Positions 33,132 to 42,220 of a stretch of DNA of 64,000 nt are shown here, one piece after another. Position numbers and translations under genes: made by a program. The stretch's first letter is position 1. Every line of letters begins with the position of its first letter. Source of the DNA: Alteribacillus sp041949975 (GTDB lineage: Bacteria > Bacillota > Bacilli > Bacillales > Marinococcaceae); NCBI RefSeq assembly GCF_041949975.1, contig NZ_JBHFQG010000004.1, forward strand, positions 124,001-188,000, read 5' to 3'. The notes beneath the pieces were generated by a model. The model saw only the letters and a list, made by a program, of their open reading frames with translations, did no database searches and had not been told where the DNA came from.

Positions 33132-33860
33132 TCACCGCTGCTTCAATGCTAATTTAACATTATCTGTGAAGATAGCATCCACTCCAGCTGTCTTCATTTT
33201 TTTCATTTTTTCATTGCTGTTTACCGTCCAAACGTTCACTTCGTATCTCTTTTGATGCATCCGATCTATAAAGTTTTTATTCGCTAAACGATGATGAGGG
33301 CAAATAGCATCCACTTTAGCCTGGTCTAGCCGGGTTTCAGGATAATAATCTTTCCAGTATGAAAATTTTTTAGAAGAAGAGCTAAATAAGGATTTTCCGA
33401 CAATCAAAGCAGTTTGAAAGGTTTCATTAATATTTTTTATTCTTTTAACAACTTCGTCTTCAAAAGAAGAAAACAATAAATGCTGCGTAGGATAAGAAGA
33501 AGGAAGAGCGGCAATAACTTCATCTTCTAATCCATGCTCCTTTAATTCAAGATTCAGCGGAATTACTCCTTTACACAGTTCAAAGACTTCTTCTAGAAGA
33601 GGAGGACGCCATCCTTCCTTGTCCATTGTGTTCTTTTTCCAATGTTCATACGTCATATCCTTTATTATTTTTCCGTTCCAATCAGGGTTATGAGCACAGA
33701 CTAACTTTCCATCTTTCGTTTTTCTTATATCTGTTTCAATCATATCAGCTTGCAGATCTATTGCTCGTTGAAACGCCTCTATCGTATTTTCTTTAATACT
33801 TTGAGTAGTTGATCCTCGATGGGAGATAATTTGTAAACGCGTTTTTGTTGATGATTTCAT
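33132..33860 (-). CDS. Glycerophosphodiester phosphodiesterase
   Basis: A 242-residue cytoplasmic GDPD-family protein. The catalytic segment ISHRGSTTQSIKENTIEAFQ near residues 12-31 carries the HR and E residues; MIETDIRKTKDGKLVCAHN near 40-58 carries ExD and the second His; NLELKE near 97-102 and VDAIFTDN at the end complete the TIM-barrel pattern. It hydrolyses glycerophosphodiesters to glycerol-3-phosphate and an alcohol. No signal peptide was found, so it resembles cytoplasmic YqiK/YhdW rather than secreted GlpQ. GGAGGAATGAAGGATCT precedes the ATG. Confidence 0.9.
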   Translation of the reverse strand: MKSSTKTRLQIISHRGSTTQSIKENTIEAFQRAIDLQADMIETDIRKTKDGKLVCAHNPDWNGKIIKDMTYEHWKKNTMDKEGWRPPLLEEVFELCKGVIPLNLELKEHGLEDEVIAALPSSYPTQHLLFSSFEDEVVKRIKNINETFQTALIVGKSLFSSSSKKFSYWKDYYPETRLDQAKVDAICPHHRLANKNFIDRMHQKRYEVNVWTVNSNEKMKKMKTAGVDAIFTDNVKLALKQR

Positions 33861-34068
33861 AGATCCTTCATTCCTCCGTTTACACTTAAGTTGTTCACTA
33901 CCTATTTATGTTGTCGTATTTATTATACGTTCCCGTTTTACTTATTCCAAATAAGAAAAGCATAAGACCCTAATGTCGATCTCTTTTCAGCGCTTCGTAT
34001 TTATTTTATAATATTTAGAGTATCGAAATATTTAAGGATGATGACTTATTTTTATTGAAAACAGAAAT

Positions 34069-35292
34069 TTGCTGATTATGTGGATTGCTAACTTTTTTGT
34101 GGCAGCAAGTGCAACCATGGTACTTCCTTTCATATCTTTATATATAGAAACGTTTGGAAACTTTTCAGATGTTTATGTGCAGCGTTGGGCCGGCTATATT
34201 TTTGGGATTACTTTTTTAGTTGCTTTTTTTGCTGCTCCTATATGGGGTAGATTTGGTGATAAATATGGACGAAAATCAATATTACTCCTCACAGGGTACG
34301 GTATCGCAATATGCATACTTTGTATGGGTTTTGCTAAATCTGTAGAAAGTTTATTTTTCATCCGCCTGCTCATGGGTATTGTCACAGGATTTATTCCTAC
34401 TGCTACCGCTCTTATTTCTGCTCAAAGTGCTAAGAAAGATGCTGGGGACAAACTAGGGACCCTGCAGACTGGTACAGTATCAGGGGGATTATTTGGTCCT
34501 ATGCTTGGGGGGCTTCTTGCTGACACTGCCGGTTACTTTTTGACGTTTATTATTACTTCAGGAGTGATTGCTGCTGCCACTACATTGGTATGGTTAGGAA
34601 TCAAGGAAGTTATTTATACTGATAAAAATGAGTCACATCAACAATACTCGAGCAAAGAGACATTGCTGTTTATATTTAAACGTCCTGTTTTAATCTTGAT
34701 AATTGGTATTTCTATGATTATCCAAACAGCAAATTTCAGCATTCAACCGCTTCTTGCTCTTTATGTTAACCAATTAAATCAGTCAGAGAATATCGCTTTT
34801 CTAGCAGGTATGGCTTTTTCTGCAACTGGACTTGGCAATTTGATCGCTACAAGAAAATGGGGCCAGTACGGGGATCGAATTGGGCATGAAAAAATTGTAT
34901 TGCTGCTTTTAATCCTTTCTGCCTGTTTTTTTATACCTCAAGCATTTGTCACCAGTATATGGCAGTTAATAATTCTCCGCTTTTTATTTGGTATGCAAAT
35001 AGGCGGATTAATTCCTTGTATGACAGCATACATTCGTCAGGTTTGTCCTGTGTCGATGCAGGGTGAAATACTTGGCTATCACATCAGTTTTCGATTTCTT
35101 GGAAACGTCATTGGTCCAGTAATGGGAGGGATTACAGCCAGCTTATTTAATATATCATCTGTTTTTATTGTTTCAGGTGTTCTCTTTATCATAAGTGCGT
35201 TTATTTTATGGGTAATACTGCAAAGAGAACGATTATGTCCTTGCCATCCATCAAAAGAAGAAAAAGTAAAACAGCCTGCCACATTGGATTAA
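34069..35292 (+). CDS. MFS multidrug efflux protein (MdtG/YttB-like), start uncertain
   Basis: Twelve-helix major facilitator. The loop 2-3 signature is present as GRFGDKYGRKSILLLTGYG, and motif C as GTVSGGLFGPMLGG. The TTG at 34069 is the first standard start but leaves only MLIM before helix 1 and has no ribosome binding site in range. In-frame ATT codons at 34048 and 34054 would give IENRN before helix 1, as family members have, and AAGGATGA lies 6 bases before 34048. A six-codon ATG frame (34038-34058) also overlaps. Efflux substrates are unknown. Confidence 0.85.
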   Translation: MLIMWIANFFVAASATMVLPFISLYIETFGNFSDVYVQRWAGYIFGITFLVAFFAAPIWGRFGDKYGRKSILLLTGYGIAICILCMGFAKSVESLFFIRLLMGIVTGFIPTATALISAQSAKKDAGDKLGTLQTGTVSGGLFGPMLGGLLADTAGYFLTFIITSGVIAAATTLVWLGIKEVIYTDKNESHQQYSSKETLLFIFKRPVLILIIGISMIIQTANFSIQPLLALYVNQLNQSENIAFLAGMAFSATGLGNLIATRKWGQYGDRIGHEKIVLLLLILSACFFIPQAFVTSIWQLIILRFLFGMQIGGLIPCMTAYIRQVCPVSMQGEILGYHISFRFLGNVIGPVMGGITASLFNISSVFIVSGVLFIISAFILWVILQRERLCPCHPSKEEKVKQPATLD

Positions 35293-35298
35293 GCATTT

Positions 35299-35327
35299 CG
35301 TTAACCTAAATAAAAATTAAGTTGACG
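35299..35327 (+). promoter_or_regulatory. BirA (biotin repressor) operator and bioY promoter
   Basis: CGTTAAC (35299-35305), 15 bases, then GTTGACG (35321-35327) fits the Gram-positive BirA palindrome TGTTAAC-N15-GTTAACA. The right half contains the -35 TTGACG, and TATACT follows after 16 bases as the -10. BirA with biotinyl-AMP would thus block RNA polymerase. Confidence 0.7.
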
Positions 35328-35382
35328 ATAAGCCTTTTATTCCTATACTATAATAAAAAAGCAGTTACATAAAAGGCAGGCG

Positions 35383-35982
35383 ATGGTTGTGAAGTTAAAA
35401 CCAATTGAAATGGTTTTGGCAGCACTGTTTGCCGCTCTCATGGGCATAGGTGCTAATATTACAGCTTACTTAGTTATTGGAGGGGTCCCAATCACACTGC
35501 AGCCTATTATTGCAATTACAGCAGGGGCGCTTCTCGGAAGCAGACTAGGGGCTTTATCAATGACGATTTATATGCTGACAGGCATAGTCGGCATGCCGGT
35601 TTTCGCTGAATTTTCCGGTGGATTCAGGGCCCTGGTAAGCCCTACTTTCGGCTTTATTTTATCTTTTATACTTACAGCTTTCTTAACAGGGAAAATGATA
35701 GAACGTAAAAAGGATCCTTCTAAATTAGTATTTTTCACGGCTTCCTTTACTGGACTTTTTGTTATTTATTTAATTGGCACCAATTATATGTATTGTGCTT
35801 ATCTTTGGATTGCTGAAGCTCCTGATGGATTTTCCTACTCGATGGTGTGGACCTGGATGGTGCTCCCTCTCATTAAAGATATCATCATTACGGCATTAAC
35901 AGCAGCCACAATACCTAAGCTTTACCGTTTATTCCGAAAAAAAATCAATACCTCATTACGTCCGTCTCAACGCACAGCGTAA
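35383..35982 (+). CDS. bioY: Biotin transporter S component BioY
   Basis: Membrane protein of 199 residues with about six helices, substrate-binding component of an ECF-type or solitary biotin transporter. VPITLQPIIAITAGALLGSR near residues 31-50 and FGFILSFILTAFLTGKMIERK are BioY signatures. No EcfA or EcfT genes are adjacent. A BirA box overlaps the promoter, supporting the biotin assignment. The start at ATG 35383 follows GGCAGGCG closely; GTG 35389 is an alternative. A bidirectional terminator follows. Confidence 0.93.
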   Translation: MVVKLKPIEMVLAALFAALMGIGANITAYLVIGGVPITLQPIIAITAGALLGSRLGALSMTIYMLTGIVGMPVFAEFSGGFRALVSPTFGFILSFILTAFLTGKMIERKKDPSKLVFFTASFTGLFVIYLIGTNYMYCAYLWIAEAPDGFSYSMVWTWMVLPLIKDIIITALTAATIPKLYRLFRKKINTSLRPSQRTA

Positions 35983-35983
35983 A

Positions 35984-36015
35984 AAAGGAACCCCGCAAAC
36001 ACGGGGTTCCTTTTT
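35984..36015. terminator. Bidirectional terminator between bioY and the TRAP operon
   Basis: AAGGAACCCCG pairs with CGGGGTTCCTT around CAAACA, with A-run before and TTTTT after. Confidence 0.88.
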
Positions 36016-36020
36016 AAAGT

Positions 36021-37097
36021 TTATTCACCTTGAAGCTCTTCAATTTCAGATTCTATTTTGTCTAGTATCTCTTCTGCTTGATCACCAGCGTTATCTCTAT
36101 AGAAATCACGCTGTGGAATAGCTAATTCACGGAACGCCTCACGCTGTTCTTCTGTTAATTCTGTAACTTCTGTTGGGTTTTCTTCGTTATCTTCAATTTC
36201 AGACAACAGTTCATCATTTAACTCGTCTTGAAGCTCAAATCCTACATCTCTCATTTCTTCTACTGTTTCATCAATCATTTCTTTAATATCATCTGGAAGA
36301 TCATTATAGAAAGTCGGATTTACGGTTGTCATTGCTACATAAGTGTTGTGGTTAGAAATGGTCATATAATCCTGAACTTCATGATAAGAAGAGTCTGCGA
36401 TAAAGAAAATTGGATTTTCCTGTCCATCTACTGTTCCCTGTTGAAGCGCCCCATAAAGGTCTCCTGCACTCATAACAGAAGGATCAGCTCCATACGCTTT
36501 ATAAGATTCTTGAATTAAAGGAGAATCCTGCGTTCTCATTTTAAATCCTTCAAAGTCCTCAGGTGCAGTCAGTTCTCTATTTCCTGTCCATTGCATAGCC
36601 CCTTCTGTCCAAAAGGATAGAGGTTTAATGTCATTTTCTTCATACAATGCAGCTAAATCTTCGTTTAAGGCTTCACTAGTATTTAATAGTTCATGTGTGA
36701 CTTCTTGATCATCTGGAAGCAAAAACTGCAGCGCAAAAATTTGCCCTTCTTCTACCATTGTTCCAGTAAACCCAGGTGAAACGATAGCAAATTCTACAGC
36801 TCCGCTTTGAAGCTGTTCTACTTGGTCCACTTCACTTCCAAGTCCACCAAACTCATAAACATCCATCGTAATCTGTCCGTCTGATTTTTCTTCCAGACGA
36901 CTGGCAAATTCTTCTGCATATTCATACTGAACTTGTCCATCATTTTCTTCTGTTACGAAACGCCATTCGTATGTTTCTCCTTCTCCCCCAGCAGAATCTT
37001 CATTCCCTCCATCATCAGATCCTCCACCGCAAGCAGCTAATACAAGGGAAGATACAAGTGCTGAACTAATTAGCCAGCCAAACTTTCTCTTCTTCAT
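36021..37097 (-). CDS. TRAP transporter substrate-binding lipoprotein (DctP family)
   Basis: A 358-residue binding protein. The signal ends in the lipobox LAAC near residues 20-23, followed by a Gly/Asp/Glu-rich linker (GGGSDDGGNEDSAGGEGE). The DctP fold is indicated by GFKMRTQDSPLIQESYKAYG near 175-194 and TVDGQENPIFFI near 228-239, which contains the carboxylate-binding region. Strong acidity suits a saline habitat. The ligand is probably an organic acid or related anion, but cannot be fixed. It is the last gene of the dctQ-dctM-dctP operon. Confidence 0.92.
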   Translation of the reverse strand: MKKRKFGWLISSALVSSLVLAACGGGSDDGGNEDSAGGEGETYEWRFVTEENDGQVQYEYAEEFASRLEEKSDGQITMDVYEFGGLGSEVDQVEQLQSGAVEFAIVSPGFTGTMVEEGQIFALQFLLPDDQEVTHELLNTSEALNEDLAALYEENDIKPLSFWTEGAMQWTGNRELTAPEDFEGFKMRTQDSPLIQESYKAYGADPSVMSAGDLYGALQQGTVDGQENPIFFIADSSYHEVQDYMTISNHNTYVAMTTVNPTFYNDLPDDIKEMIDETVEEMRDVGFELQDELNDELLSEIEDNEENPTEVTELTEEQREAFRELAIPQRDFYRDNAGDQAEEILDKIESEIEELQGE

Positions 37098-37143
37098 GTT
37101 ACATTACCCCCTTAAAATTTCTTTAATTTATCTCAACCCCTGT

Positions 37144-38415
37144 TTATAACAGGAAAAGAGAAATCTCTGGAAATACAATTAGTAATATACAAACAACAAC
37201 CATCATGATAATAAACGGTGGTGTTCCCCTGATCGTATCTAGATATGAACGGTTAAATACCGCACTCGCTGTAAATATGTCCACCCCAAATGGTGGTGTA
37301 GCTGAACCTAGAGCCGCTTGGAATGTTATGACTACCCCAAGGTGAACAGGATCCACCCCAGCCTGTTGAGCTGCAGGAGCAAAAATTGGAGTTAAAATCA
37401 AAATAACTACTATTGGATCGACAAACATACAGCCGATAAAAAAGAAAATAGAAACAATAATTAAAACATATATTGCCCCAGGATCACCGCCTAAGAACGT
37501 TTCAGTGATTAGTTGAGGTATTCTTGCATACTGTATAGCCCAGGCAAATGCCTGCCCCCCAGCTACAAGAATAAATACAGCAGATGTAACCAACCCAGTT
37601 GAAAGTGCAACTTTAGGGATTTTTAACGGGCTGAATGACCTGAAAATAACAATTTCTAATAGCAGAGCATATAAAACCGATATCCCTGCAGCTTCCGTTG
37701 GAGTAAAGAACCCAGAGTAGATACCTCCGATAATGATAACCGGGAACATAAGCGGGAATACCGCTCGCCAAGTAAATGCAAAACGTTCCTGCCAAGTTGC
37801 TTTGTCAGCTAATGGAATGTTAAATAGTTTAGCATGTATGTAAGCATAAATAGCAAAAAATAAGAATATTAGCACTCCAGGACCTATACCTGCAATAAAT
37901 AAATCCCCAACCGAAGTTCCAGATATAAGACCGTAAATAATCATTCCGATACTTGGCGGAACTAATAAAGCTACGTCACTTGAGTTAATAATAAACGCTA
38001 TCGCTGTAGAATCCTTGTAGCCAATCTTAAGCAGGCGCTCCCGCATAGGTTTCCCGATCGCTACAACGGTTGCCTGCGTAGAACCCGAAATGGACCCAAA
38101 CAATGTACATGCAGCTGCTGTTGTAATAGCATAACCACCGCGGAGATGCCCCACAAATGAACCTACAAAATCAAGCAGCCGCTTAGAAGTCAACCCCATT
38201 GACATGATATCTGCCGCAAAAATGAACAACGGCACAGCAAGAAGTGCAGGTTCTGAAATTCCATTTAACATTTGCTGAATCATTAAGTAAGGTTCTAAGT
38301 TTGGAAAAAAGATAATAACAACTACCAAAGGAGCTAAAATTAATGGAATGACCATTGGAAAACCTAATACTAAAAATACAACCATAATGGCTAATAGTGT
38401 TATAACCATCTGCAA
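37144..38415 (-). CDS. TRAP transporter large permease (DctM family)
   Basis: A 423-residue membrane protein with about twelve hydrophobic segments. GSISGSTQATVVAIGKPMRE near residues 105-124 and the VPPSIGMIIYG, TPTEAAGISVLYA and DPIVVILILTPIF segments are DctM signatures. It forms the ion-coupled pore of the TRAP system with the small permease and binding protein, and the coupling ion is usually sodium. It lies 21 bases after dctQ and 46 bases before dctP. Confidence 0.94.
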   Translation of the reverse strand: MQMVITLLAIMVVFLVLGFPMVIPLILAPLVVVIIFFPNLEPYLMIQQMLNGISEPALLAVPLFIFAADIMSMGLTSKRLLDFVGSFVGHLRGGYAITTAAACTLFGSISGSTQATVVAIGKPMRERLLKIGYKDSTAIAFIINSSDVALLVPPSIGMIIYGLISGTSVGDLFIAGIGPGVLIFLFFAIYAYIHAKLFNIPLADKATWQERFAFTWRAVFPLMFPVIIIGGIYSGFFTPTEAAGISVLYALLLEIVIFRSFSPLKIPKVALSTGLVTSAVFILVAGGQAFAWAIQYARIPQLITETFLGGDPGAIYVLIIVSIFFFIGCMFVDPIVVILILTPIFAPAAQQAGVDPVHLGVVITFQAALGSATPPFGVDIFTASAVFNRSYLDTIRGTPPFIIMMVVVCILLIVFPEISLFLL

Positions 38416-38436
38416 TTCCTCGCTATTCTAAATATT

Positions 38437-38985
38437 TTAGACCGAACCGGAACGCTCTATATCATCATCATCATCGTAATCTTTACGTTCCGCAGCCAGG
38501 CAAACATCTTTATTTCTAACGTTCACCCAGAAATTTCGGAGAAATTGAAGACCTCCTAAAACAAAACCGATCGGCACCCATATCAGCATCCAGTAATATG
38601 GAAAACGTAAAGCAGAGGTCACTCGGCCAGAATTATTTACAGACTGAACATAATCATATGAGTAGAAAGCCAGGACAAACAAAATAATAGCTGTCACTAA
38701 AGGAATCAATAATGCCAGCGTTTTTCTAAATTTGAAAGGTACGTTGTCAAACAATGCTGACATACTGATATGACGGCCTTTCCGGGCTACATAGCTTATC
38801 CCCATAAAAGTTGCCATGTACAAAGCTAGCTCGCTAATTTCTTCTGTGAATGACCAGCTTCTCCCAAAAAAGTTCCTGCTTATAGCGTTTCCAGCTACCA
38901 TTACTGTTATCGTAATAATAGAAAGGCTTAATATAACCTCTTCGAGCCTTCTAAGCATATTATCCAACCACTTAATAATTTTCAT
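38437..38985 (-). CDS. TRAP transporter small permease (DctQ family)
   Basis: A 182-residue protein with four hydrophobic helices; GNAISRNFFGRSWSFTEEIS near residues 30-49 is the DctQ motif and GRHISMSALFDNVP follows. The start was set at ATG 38985 (MKIIKWLDNMLRRLEE) behind GGAGTGG; longer frames add an unlikely basic leader. The C-terminal tail is acidic (DYDDDDDIERSGS). It is the first gene of the TRAP operon. Confidence 0.88.
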   Translation of the reverse strand: MKIIKWLDNMLRRLEEVILSLSIITITVMVAGNAISRNFFGRSWSFTEEISELALYMATFMGISYVARKGRHISMSALFDNVPFKFRKTLALLIPLVTAIILFVLAFYSYDYVQSVNNSGRVTSALRFPYYWMLIWVPIGFVLGGLQFLRNFWVNVRNKDVCLAAERKDYDDDDDIERSGSV

Positions 38986-39063
38986 GATAATCAGCATCCA
39001 CTCCGAACATTTCGTGGTTTTTGTAAGTTTACTTATTTTTCGAATAAATAGAACAACTTTCAT

Positions 39064-39531
39064 CTTACTTGAATTAAAGGTCCAGAATCAAATGACGTAT
39101 GCATTCATTAGACTTTAAATTTCATTGTAAAATATGCTTAGTATAAAAAAGATCCCTATATCTGAAACAACCCTCCTTTATGTATGCTACTTCCGCCTGA
39201 TTCCTTTTACCTATATTCAAAAATAACTGTTTTGCATAGAAAGTAATACAGAAATACAAAATGCCTTTCACAGTTATTAGAGAAAATGGTAAACGGTACC
39301 TTGTTTTTGTGTGATATAATTAGGTTATTGAAAAAGAAGGATAGAATGGGTTACATGCCAATATTCAAAACTATCCGAAAACTTTAGATAATTAATAGTA
39401 TAACAGTTGTTTGAAAAATATAAAAGAGCCAGTTCTTTTAGACTGCTAATTATTGGTAATTTTTCCAATGCAGCCAGATTAATAATCACTGCCTTTTCTA
39501 AATGCTGTTAAACTGAAAGGACGTTCTATCA
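39064..39531. other. Non-coding stretch upstream of the TRAP operon and yuiD
   Basis: Some 470 bases, AT-rich, hold no open frame with a ribosome binding site on either strand. The stretch should contain the divergent promoters of the TRAP operon and yuiD. I see no recognised operator. Confidence 0.5.
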
Positions 39532-40011
39532 ATGGAGCTGCTTAATAATTTCCCTTTATGGATTGCTCTTATTTCTATATTATTTGCTCAAGGTATTAAA
39601 ATACCACTTGCATATATTGCTTCAAAAAAATGGGACCTGACTCTTGTTACGAGTACCGGCGGAATGCCTAGTTCCCATTCTGCTGCAGTTACGTCAGTAT
39701 CTACTGCTATTGGAATAGAACACGGTTTTGATTCAGCTCTTTTTGCAATATGTATGGTTTTTGGGGTCATCGTTATGTTTGATGCTACCGGGGTCAGACG
39801 TCATGCCGGTTATCATGCTACCGTTTTAAATCAGCTAGTTGTAGATTTTAATAAATTTGTTACAGAAGCCAAATCTTGGCAGCAGAAGGAAGAAACAGAA
39901 AAAAGAGAAGAATTAAAAGAACTGCTTGGCCATCAGCCGATTGAAGTATTTTTCGGCGGTCTTTTTGGAGTGCTTATCGCCGTTATTGGTCATTATGTTC
40001 TGTTTGGATGA
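39532..40011 (+). CDS. yuiD: Divergent PAP2-family membrane protein (YuiD)
   Basis: A 159-residue membrane protein of the DUF212/acid phosphatase-VanZ-related family. TSTGGMPSSHSAAVTSVSTA near residues 40-59 holds the conserved SSH segment of PAP2-type phosphatases, and GVRRHAGYHATVLNQLV near 84-100 the remaining histidines. The substrate is unknown; a lipid phosphate is likely from the fold. AAAGGACG precedes the ATG. The yuiD-yuiC-yuiB-yuiA neighbourhood matches B. subtilis. Confidence 0.9.
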   Translation: MELLNNFPLWIALISILFAQGIKIPLAYIASKKWDLTLVTSTGGMPSSHSAAVTSVSTAIGIEHGFDSALFAICMVFGVIVMFDATGVRRHAGYHATVLNQLVVDFNKFVTEAKSWQQKEETEKREELKELLGHQPIEVFFGGLFGVLIAVIGHYVLFG

Positions 40012-40026
40012 TGAGAGGAGATAAAT

Positions 40027-40839
40027 ATGCGGATTGTTTCACTTTGCCCAAGTAATACAGAAATTGCAGCTTATTTAGGGTTAACGGACCAAATCGTTGG
40101 GGTTGATAACTACTCTGACTGGCCACCATCTGTCAATAACCTTCCCCGCCTTGGTCCTGACCTTTCTATTGACATGGATAAAGTAGAAGAATTAACACCT
40201 GATCTTGTGCTTGCGTCTTTAAGTGTTCCAGGGATGGAAAAAAACGTAGAAAAGCTGAAAGAAAAAAACCTGCCTTATATTGTGTCCGAACCAAATTCAC
40301 TAGACGATGTCCGCCGTGACCTTCTCATTATCGGTGAAGCAGCGGAAACTTATAAAAAAGCTCAGACTGTAGTAAACCGCATGGATCAAATTCTCGATGA
40401 CTATGAAAGAAAAGCAGCCGGATGTCATCCAGTTCGTCTATACTGGGAGTGGTGGCCAAAACCTGTTTTCAGTCCAGGAGGCGGAAATTGGCTGAGTACC
40501 ATAAGCAGATTGGCCGGAGGAAGGAATATATTAGAAGACAGAGATGAGGCCAGCTGTCAAGTAAGCTGGGAAGAAATAAAAAACTTAGAACCTGATCATA
40601 TTTGCCTGGCCTGGGTTGGAGTACAAACTGAAAAGGTTAGACCGGAAATCTTACAAAAAAGAGAAGGCTGGACTTCCATGAAAGCCCTAAAAGACGGTAA
40701 AGTGCATGTTTTAGAAGAGCCTTTATACTGCCGGCCTTCTCCAAGACTATTGGCAGGTTTACAAAAGCTTGCTTATCTTTTACATCCCGATGTATTTCAA
40801 AAACCGGATAACACCGATCCTCTTTTAGCAGAATTGTAA
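40027..40839 (+). CDS. BtuF-like cobalamin-binding-fold protein without signal peptide
   Basis: A 270-residue protein of the helical-backbone periplasmic binding fold (PF01497): MRIVSLCPSNTEIAAYLGLT at the start, VGVDNYSDWPP, and LTPDLVLASLSVPGMEKNVE. It lacks a signal peptide or lipobox, so it is cytoplasmic, unlike true ABC binding proteins. Several Bacillus genomes carry such proteins annotated as cobalamin-binding; the role is unknown. GAGAGGAG precedes the ATG and yuiD ends 15 bases upstream, suggesting an operon. The last 43 bases overlap the convergent yuiC gene. Confidence 0.85.
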   Translation: MRIVSLCPSNTEIAAYLGLTDQIVGVDNYSDWPPSVNNLPRLGPDLSIDMDKVEELTPDLVLASLSVPGMEKNVEKLKEKNLPYIVSEPNSLDDVRRDLLIIGEAAETYKKAQTVVNRMDQILDDYERKAAGCHPVRLYWEWWPKPVFSPGGGNWLSTISRLAGGRNILEDRDEASCQVSWEEIKNLEPDHICLAWVGVQTEKVRPEILQKREGWTSMKALKDGKVHVLEEPLYCRPSPRLLAGLQKLAYLLHPDVFQKPDNTDPLLAEL

Positions 40840-41513
40840 CTTCCAAAGGAAGGGCTTTGCTGAACTACTGGTAAAGCACCTTCTTTATTTAATGCCATTA
40901 AATCTTTTTCTCTCAGGGTGCCATCTCCTTTCTTCAACACATAAACTTTAACATTTCGTTTTCCCCATTCATCATAGACTTCTTCTACCGTATCATAATA
41001 TAGATCCAGTTTTTTTCCCTTTATAGAAGAGCCTGTATCCGCCACAATGCCATACCCGTACTCTGGAATATATAAAACCGTTCCAATTGGAAAGTACTTC
41101 GGATCCGCTGCAATCGTAGATACTTGATCACGTCTTACTTTGACACCAGAATACGTAATGCCATAGGCAGGGTCTTCTTCTGTTTTCCCTGTTGATTCAT
41201 ATCCTGCTGTGTACCCTGTTGCGGTCACCATTTCTGTTGGTCCTTCCGCTTCAAATAAAATTTCTGCTTCTTCATTAAAAGCGGGCTCCTGGCCTTCCTC
41301 ATTTATACCGCGCTTAAAATGGTTTGTCCCCTGCTTCTCTGGAACATCCGAAATTCTTTTATCATTAGTATATTCCGTTTTAAAATATTCATAAAAATAA
41401 CCAGGCAGCTCTTGAGCTTTTACATTGGTAACAAAAGATAAAGTAGTAGTGACGGCGATGACAAAAAATAAAGTCATAGATAAACGTCTGTAAATCGTTA
41501 TTTTTTTTTCCAT
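40797..41513 (-). CDS. yuiC: 3D-domain (MltA/Sps-like) cell-wall-active protein YuiC
   Basis: Exported protein of 238 residues. A signal peptide (MEKKITIYRRLSMTLFFVIA then AVTTTLSFVTNVKA) is followed by a linker and a C-terminal 3D domain: MVTATGYTAGYEST near residues 97-110, YFPIGTVLYIPEYGYGIVAD and TGSSIKGKKLDLYYD with the conserved Asp residues. Such proteins are double-psi barrel, lytic-transglycosylase-like. The start at 41513 has AGAGGAG eight bases upstream. Its last 43 bases overlap the neighbouring convergent gene; the tail PSFGSYNSAKRGSVLSGF lies beyond the usual domain. Confidence 0.88.
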   Translation of the reverse strand: MEKKITIYRRLSMTLFFVIAVTTTLSFVTNVKAQELPGYFYEYFKTEYTNDKRISDVPEKQGTNHFKRGINEEGQEPAFNEEAEILFEAEGPTEMVTATGYTAGYESTGKTEEDPAYGITYSGVKVRRDQVSTIAADPKYFPIGTVLYIPEYGYGIVADTGSSIKGKKLDLYYDTVEEVYDEWGKRNVKVYVLKKGDGTLREKDLMALNKEGALPVVQQSPSFGSYNSAKRGSVLSGF

Positions 41514-41582
41514 TTCAATCACTCCTCTCACAGAAACAGCATCTCCAAAAAAAGAGAATTTATTCCTGTAAGAAAAGTACAA

Positions 41583-41860
41583 GCGTTCTATAATTGACGT
41601 TCGGTTAAGGTTAATGAACTTCTACTTAATTCGAACACGTCCTGTAACAACGCCGAACTGGATTGCACAGGACGTGCTGACTTTTGCCCTGTGGCATTAG
41701 CGACATTAGCACATCTTTTTTGCGTCGTTGTTCGCGATTTTATCAAAAGATCCTTTCAGAAAGGGCTTCCGAGAGGCTGGGCGCTGAATCTCGACATCAA
41801 AGCGCAAAATTATGTACTTTTTTGTCTATAAAAAAAGCGGAAGCGACCGTTTTTGCATAA
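41583..41860. repeat. Repeat-derived intergenic stretch between yuiC and yuiB
   Basis: ACGTCCTGTAACAACGCCG near 41638-41656 with CAGGACGTGCTGACTTTTGC resembles 12995-13060. CTTCCGAGAGGCTGGGCGCT at about 41767-41786, followed by a CGACATCAAA-type end, matches the right arm of the palindromic element at 43350-43390. AAAAAGCGGAAGCG near 41831 resembles its usual left end. No gene is seen. Confidence 0.5.
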
Positions 41861-41893
41861 AAAAGGAGCTGCTTCTCTATAGAACAACTCCTA
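41861..41893 (-). terminator. Terminator of yuiB
   Basis: On the minus strand AGGAGTTGTTC pairs with GAAGCAGCTCCT (some G-U pairs), followed by TTTTTTATG. It overlaps the stop codon of yuiB. Confidence 0.7.
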
Positions 41894-42220
41894 AAACATT
41901 TGATACCCTCGTACTCGAAGCATCCTTATTGCAATACCTGCAATAATTGCTCCAACCATACCGCTCGACAATATAAGTATATCTACAAGTTTTAACGAGA
42001 TAAGATCATTGCCTAAAGCACTGAAGGACGATGCCGGTGATAGAATATAATCAATGAAGCCAACATTATCTATGATTGCGATAACCACAAGCGGATAAAC
42101 GACAGCCATTATCCAAGTAGATCGTAAAATCATATTCAAAAGAAATCCAATTCCAAAAAATAACAGCAAAAACAGCATCATCGATATAATTAATTGAGGA
42201 AGGCTTCCAATGCCGCTCAT
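41891..42220 (-). CDS. yuiB: YuiB-like membrane protein
   Basis: A 109-residue membrane protein with three to four hydrophobic segments: LIISMMLFLLLFFGIGFLLN near residues 10-29, WIMAVVYPLVVIAIID, and VDILILSSGMVGAIIAGIAI. The length and pattern match YuiB of B. subtilis, of unknown function. It lies downstream of yuiA on the same strand and upstream of yuiC, as in B. subtilis. GGGGGTGAACGG before ATG 42220 serves as ribosome binding site. Confidence 0.85.
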   Translation of the reverse strand: MSGIGSLPQLIISMMLFLLLFFGIGFLLNMILRSTWIMAVVYPLVVIAIIDNVGFIDYILSPASSFSALGNDLISLKLVDILILSSGMVGAIIAGIAIRMLRVRGYQMF

